Shown piece by piece: positions 6,230 to 7,788 of a stretch of DNA of 7,788 bases (its first letter is position 1; each line of letters begins with the position of its first letter). The DNA comes from Clostridiales bacterium (GTDB lineage: Bacteria > Bacillota_A > Clostridia > Lachnospirales > Bianqueaceae): positions 4,232 to 12,019 of the forward strand of contig JAHZBS010000061.1 in assembly GCA_019423265.1 (NCBI GenBank). The letters run 5' to 3'. A model generated the notes under the pieces. That model saw nothing but the letters and a program-made list of their open reading frames with translations. It was not told the DNA's origin and did no database searches. A program made the translations under genes and the position numbers.

Positions 6230-7788
6230 TCAGCTATACCCCTTTGTCGCCATCGTGGGACAGGAGAAGATGAAGCGGGGGTTGATTTTAAACCTCATCG
6301 AGCCGCGGATTGGCGGAGTTCTGCTCTGCGGTGAGAAGGGCTGTGCCAAATCCACCATTGTCAGGGCGCTAGGGGCGTTAAGCGGCGTAAAGATTGTGGA
6401 TCTGCCCCTCAATACAACGGAGGATATGCTCATCGGGAGCCTTGACTTTGAGACGGCTGTAAGGGAGGGCAGACGGGCCTTCAGCGGCGGCTTGTTGGAG
6501 CGGGCGGACGGCAATATCCTCTACGTGGACGAGGTCAACCTTCTGCCGGACAGCATTGTTAGCACTCTGATCTGCGCTGCCGTCAGCGGCGAAAATTTGG
6601 TGGAGCGGGAAGGAATCTCCTACCGCCACAGCTGCCGCTTTGCACTGGTGGGGACCATGAATCCTGAGGAAGGGCGGCTGCGCCCCCAATTCCTGGATCG
6701 GTTTGGCCTGTATGTTCCCGTAGCGGGAGAATTCGATCTGGAGAGGCGGAGGGAGATTATCCGCCGCCGGTTGGACTTCGAGCGGGATCCGGCTTCTTTT
6801 GTGGAGCGGTATGCCCAGGACACAGAGGAACTGGCGGAGAAGATTGCAAAGGCGCGGAAGAGGGTTTCATTCATTGAGCCGGACCCGGCGGTGCGGGAGC
6901 TTGCGGCAAATTTTGCCGCTCAGGCCGGCACAGAGGGAAACCGCTGCGAGGTCATTCTGGTCCGCACCGCCGCCGCCATTGCAGCCTATGAGGGCCGTGA
7001 GTACATCAAGGCGCAGGACGTGAAGGAAGCGGCGGAATATGTGATGCCTCACCGCAGGCGGCAGACTTCGGAGGAACCTGATGGGAGGGGATCTTCGGAG
7101 CAGCCGGAGCAGGAGAATCGCCGGCAGCCGGAACAATCACAGAATGAGACAGACCAGTCTCCGACGAATCAAAATTCCGTGCCAGACTACCAACAGGACG
7201 TGGAGGGCCAGCAGGACGGCCAGGAGATGGAGACATCCGGCGTGCAGGAATGGGAACGGCCGGACGGGGGTGAGGAACAGCTGGAGGAGGGAGAGCGGAT
7301 CTATCTGCTCTCTGCCATTCCGGCGGCTCCCCGGGATCGAATGCAGCGGAAAGGAAGCGGCCGCCGGAGTAAGAGTAAAAGCGGAACGAACAGAGGGCGG
7401 TATGCCGCTTTCAGCCAGCACAAAACTCCAAAGCAGCAAGATCTCGCCTTGGACGCGACGCTGCGGACGGCGGCGATGTACCAGAGGGATAGGCGCCCTG
7501 CCGGCGGAGTTCTCTCCATCGAGGAGTCCGATTTTCGATATAAGGTGCGGGAGAATCATGTGGGCGCAACGGTGGTCTTTGTCGTGGACGCCAGCGGCTC
7601 CATGGGAGCGTCAAAGCGGATGAAGGAGACGAAAGAAGCGATTCTCTCCATGCTGTATGATTCCTATCAGAAGCGGGATAAGGTGGGGATGGTGGCATTT
7701 CGCAGGCAGCAGGCTGAAATCCTGCTGGATGTTACGTCCAGCGTCAACCTGGCCCAGAAAAAGTTACAGCAATTGCCCACGGGTGGGC
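6222..7788 (+). CDS. chlD: ChlD/BchD-type chelatase subunit (AAA+ plus VWA), cut by right edge
   Basis: This is the partner of the preceding I subunit: an AAA+ module fused to an integrin-like VWA domain that links the ATPase ring to the metal-inserting subunit. The frame stays open to the window end (522 codons seen; relatives are roughly 600-700 residues, so the C-terminus is missing). Residues 1-280 resemble the I subunit, with intact Walker [10 protein letters not shown] (37-45), Walker [10 protein letters not shown] (98-106) and GTMNPEEG (144-151), but lack the five-Cys insert. Residues about 281-358 are a Gln/Glu/Asp/Pro-rich linker, followed by a basic patch (371-393, with GRRSKSKSG) and a conserved [12 protein letters not shown] stretch. 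The VWA domain begins near 450, with the MIDAS metal site DASGSM at 456-461. Intact ATP motifs differ from Rhodobacter BchD, where I recall the ATP site is degenerate. The symbol denotes the family; the metal and tetrapyrrole are not known. Confidence 0.9.
   Translation, partial: MHSQLYPFVAIVGQEKMKRGLILNLIEPRIGGVLLCGEKGCAKSTIVRALGALSGVKIVDLPLNTTEDMLIGSLDFETAVREGRRAFSGGLLERADGNILYVDEVNLLPDSIVSTLICAAVSGENLVEREGISYRHSCRFALVGTMNPEEGRLRPQFLDRFGLYVPVAGEFDLERRREIIRRRLDFERDPASFVERYAQDTEELAEKIAKARKRVSFIEPDPAVRELAANFAAQAGTEGNRCEVILVRTAAAIAAYEGREYIKAQDVKEAAEYVMPHRRRQTSEEPDGRGSSEQPEQENRRQPEQSQNETDQSPTNQNSVPDYQQDVEGQQDGQEMETSGVQEWERPDGGEEQLEEGERIYLLSAIPAAPRDRMQRKGSGRRSKSKSGTNRGRYAAFSQHKTPKQQDLALDATLRTAAMYQRDRRPAGGVLSIEESDFRYKVRENHVGATVVFVVDASGSMGASKRMKETKEAILSMLYDSYQKRDKVGMVAFRRQQAEILLDVTSSVNLAQKKLQQLPTGG

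Noticed and set aside
7081..7623. Plus-strand open frame of 180 codons near the right end
   Set aside because: It is a shifted-frame shadow of the D-subunit gene, whose true frame from 6222 shows AAA+ and MIDAS motifs throughout.
1..7788. CRISPR arrays, tRNA or rRNA genes, insertion sequences, prophage or attachment sites
   Set aside because: No tandem spaced repeats, cloverleaf-like segments, transposase motifs or terminal inverted repeats were seen; the window is nearly filled by metabolic and transport genes.
5222..7788. Bacteriochlorophyll synthesis locus
   Set aside because: The I and D subunits alone do not show this; no BchH or other pigment genes are present, and the cobalamin riboswitch and importer point to corrinoid or related tetrapyrrole metabolism.
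5222..7788. MoxR-type AAA+/VWA stress or defence pair
   Set aside because: AAA+ plus VWA pairs also occur outside chelatases, but the I-subunit motifs, the AAA+ fusion in the D subunit and the [12 protein letters not shown] stretch fit the chelatase family better.

Overview
The window reads as chromosomal DNA from an anaerobic, low-to-mid GC Firmicute, probably a clostridial (Oscillospirales-like) gut or sediment bacterium. This rests on strong GGAGG ribosome sites, one GTG start, a Gram-positive style lipoprotein, a cobalamin riboswitch acting through an intrinsic terminator, and clostridial-looking protein sequences. The taxonomic call is inference only. All supported genes lie on the + strand.

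Layout. Positions 1-1257 hold the 3' part of a glycerol kinase gene (glpK), cut by the left window edge. The 464-base gap that follows (1258-1721) is almost fully occupied by regulation. It holds an inverted repeat, an extended -10 promoter, a cobalamin (B12) riboswitch with closing stem P1 at 1401-1408/1592-1599 and the B12 box at 1577-1592, and a terminator hairpin with a T run just before the first ribosome site.

A five-gene operon then runs to the right edge. It encodes a substrate-binding lipoprotein (1722-2954), a FecCD/BtuC-type permease (3016-4044), an ABC ATPase with an extra C-terminal domain (4058-5218), a ChlI/BchI-type AAA+ chelatase subunit (5222-6229) and a ChlD/BchD-type AAA+/VWA chelatase subunit (6222 to beyond the window). 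A hairpin between the lipoprotein and permease genes may set their relative expression. From the permease onward the genes are tightly packed: 13 bases, 3 bases, then an 8-base overlap.

How the parts may work together. The riboswitch predicts expression when intracellular cobalamin is low. The three ABC genes form a complete importer of the class that takes up corrinoids, haem or siderophores. The I and D subunits form the ATP-driven motor of a metal chelatase, which normally needs a large tetrapyrrole-binding third subunit (CobN/ChlH/BchH type). No third subunit lies in the window, so it may follow downstream. The simplest reading is a B12-repressed operon that imports a corrinoid or related tetrapyrrole (or cobalt chelate) and inserts or exchanges its metal. 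Haem or porphyrin processing is an alternative. The substrate cannot be decided from this sequence.
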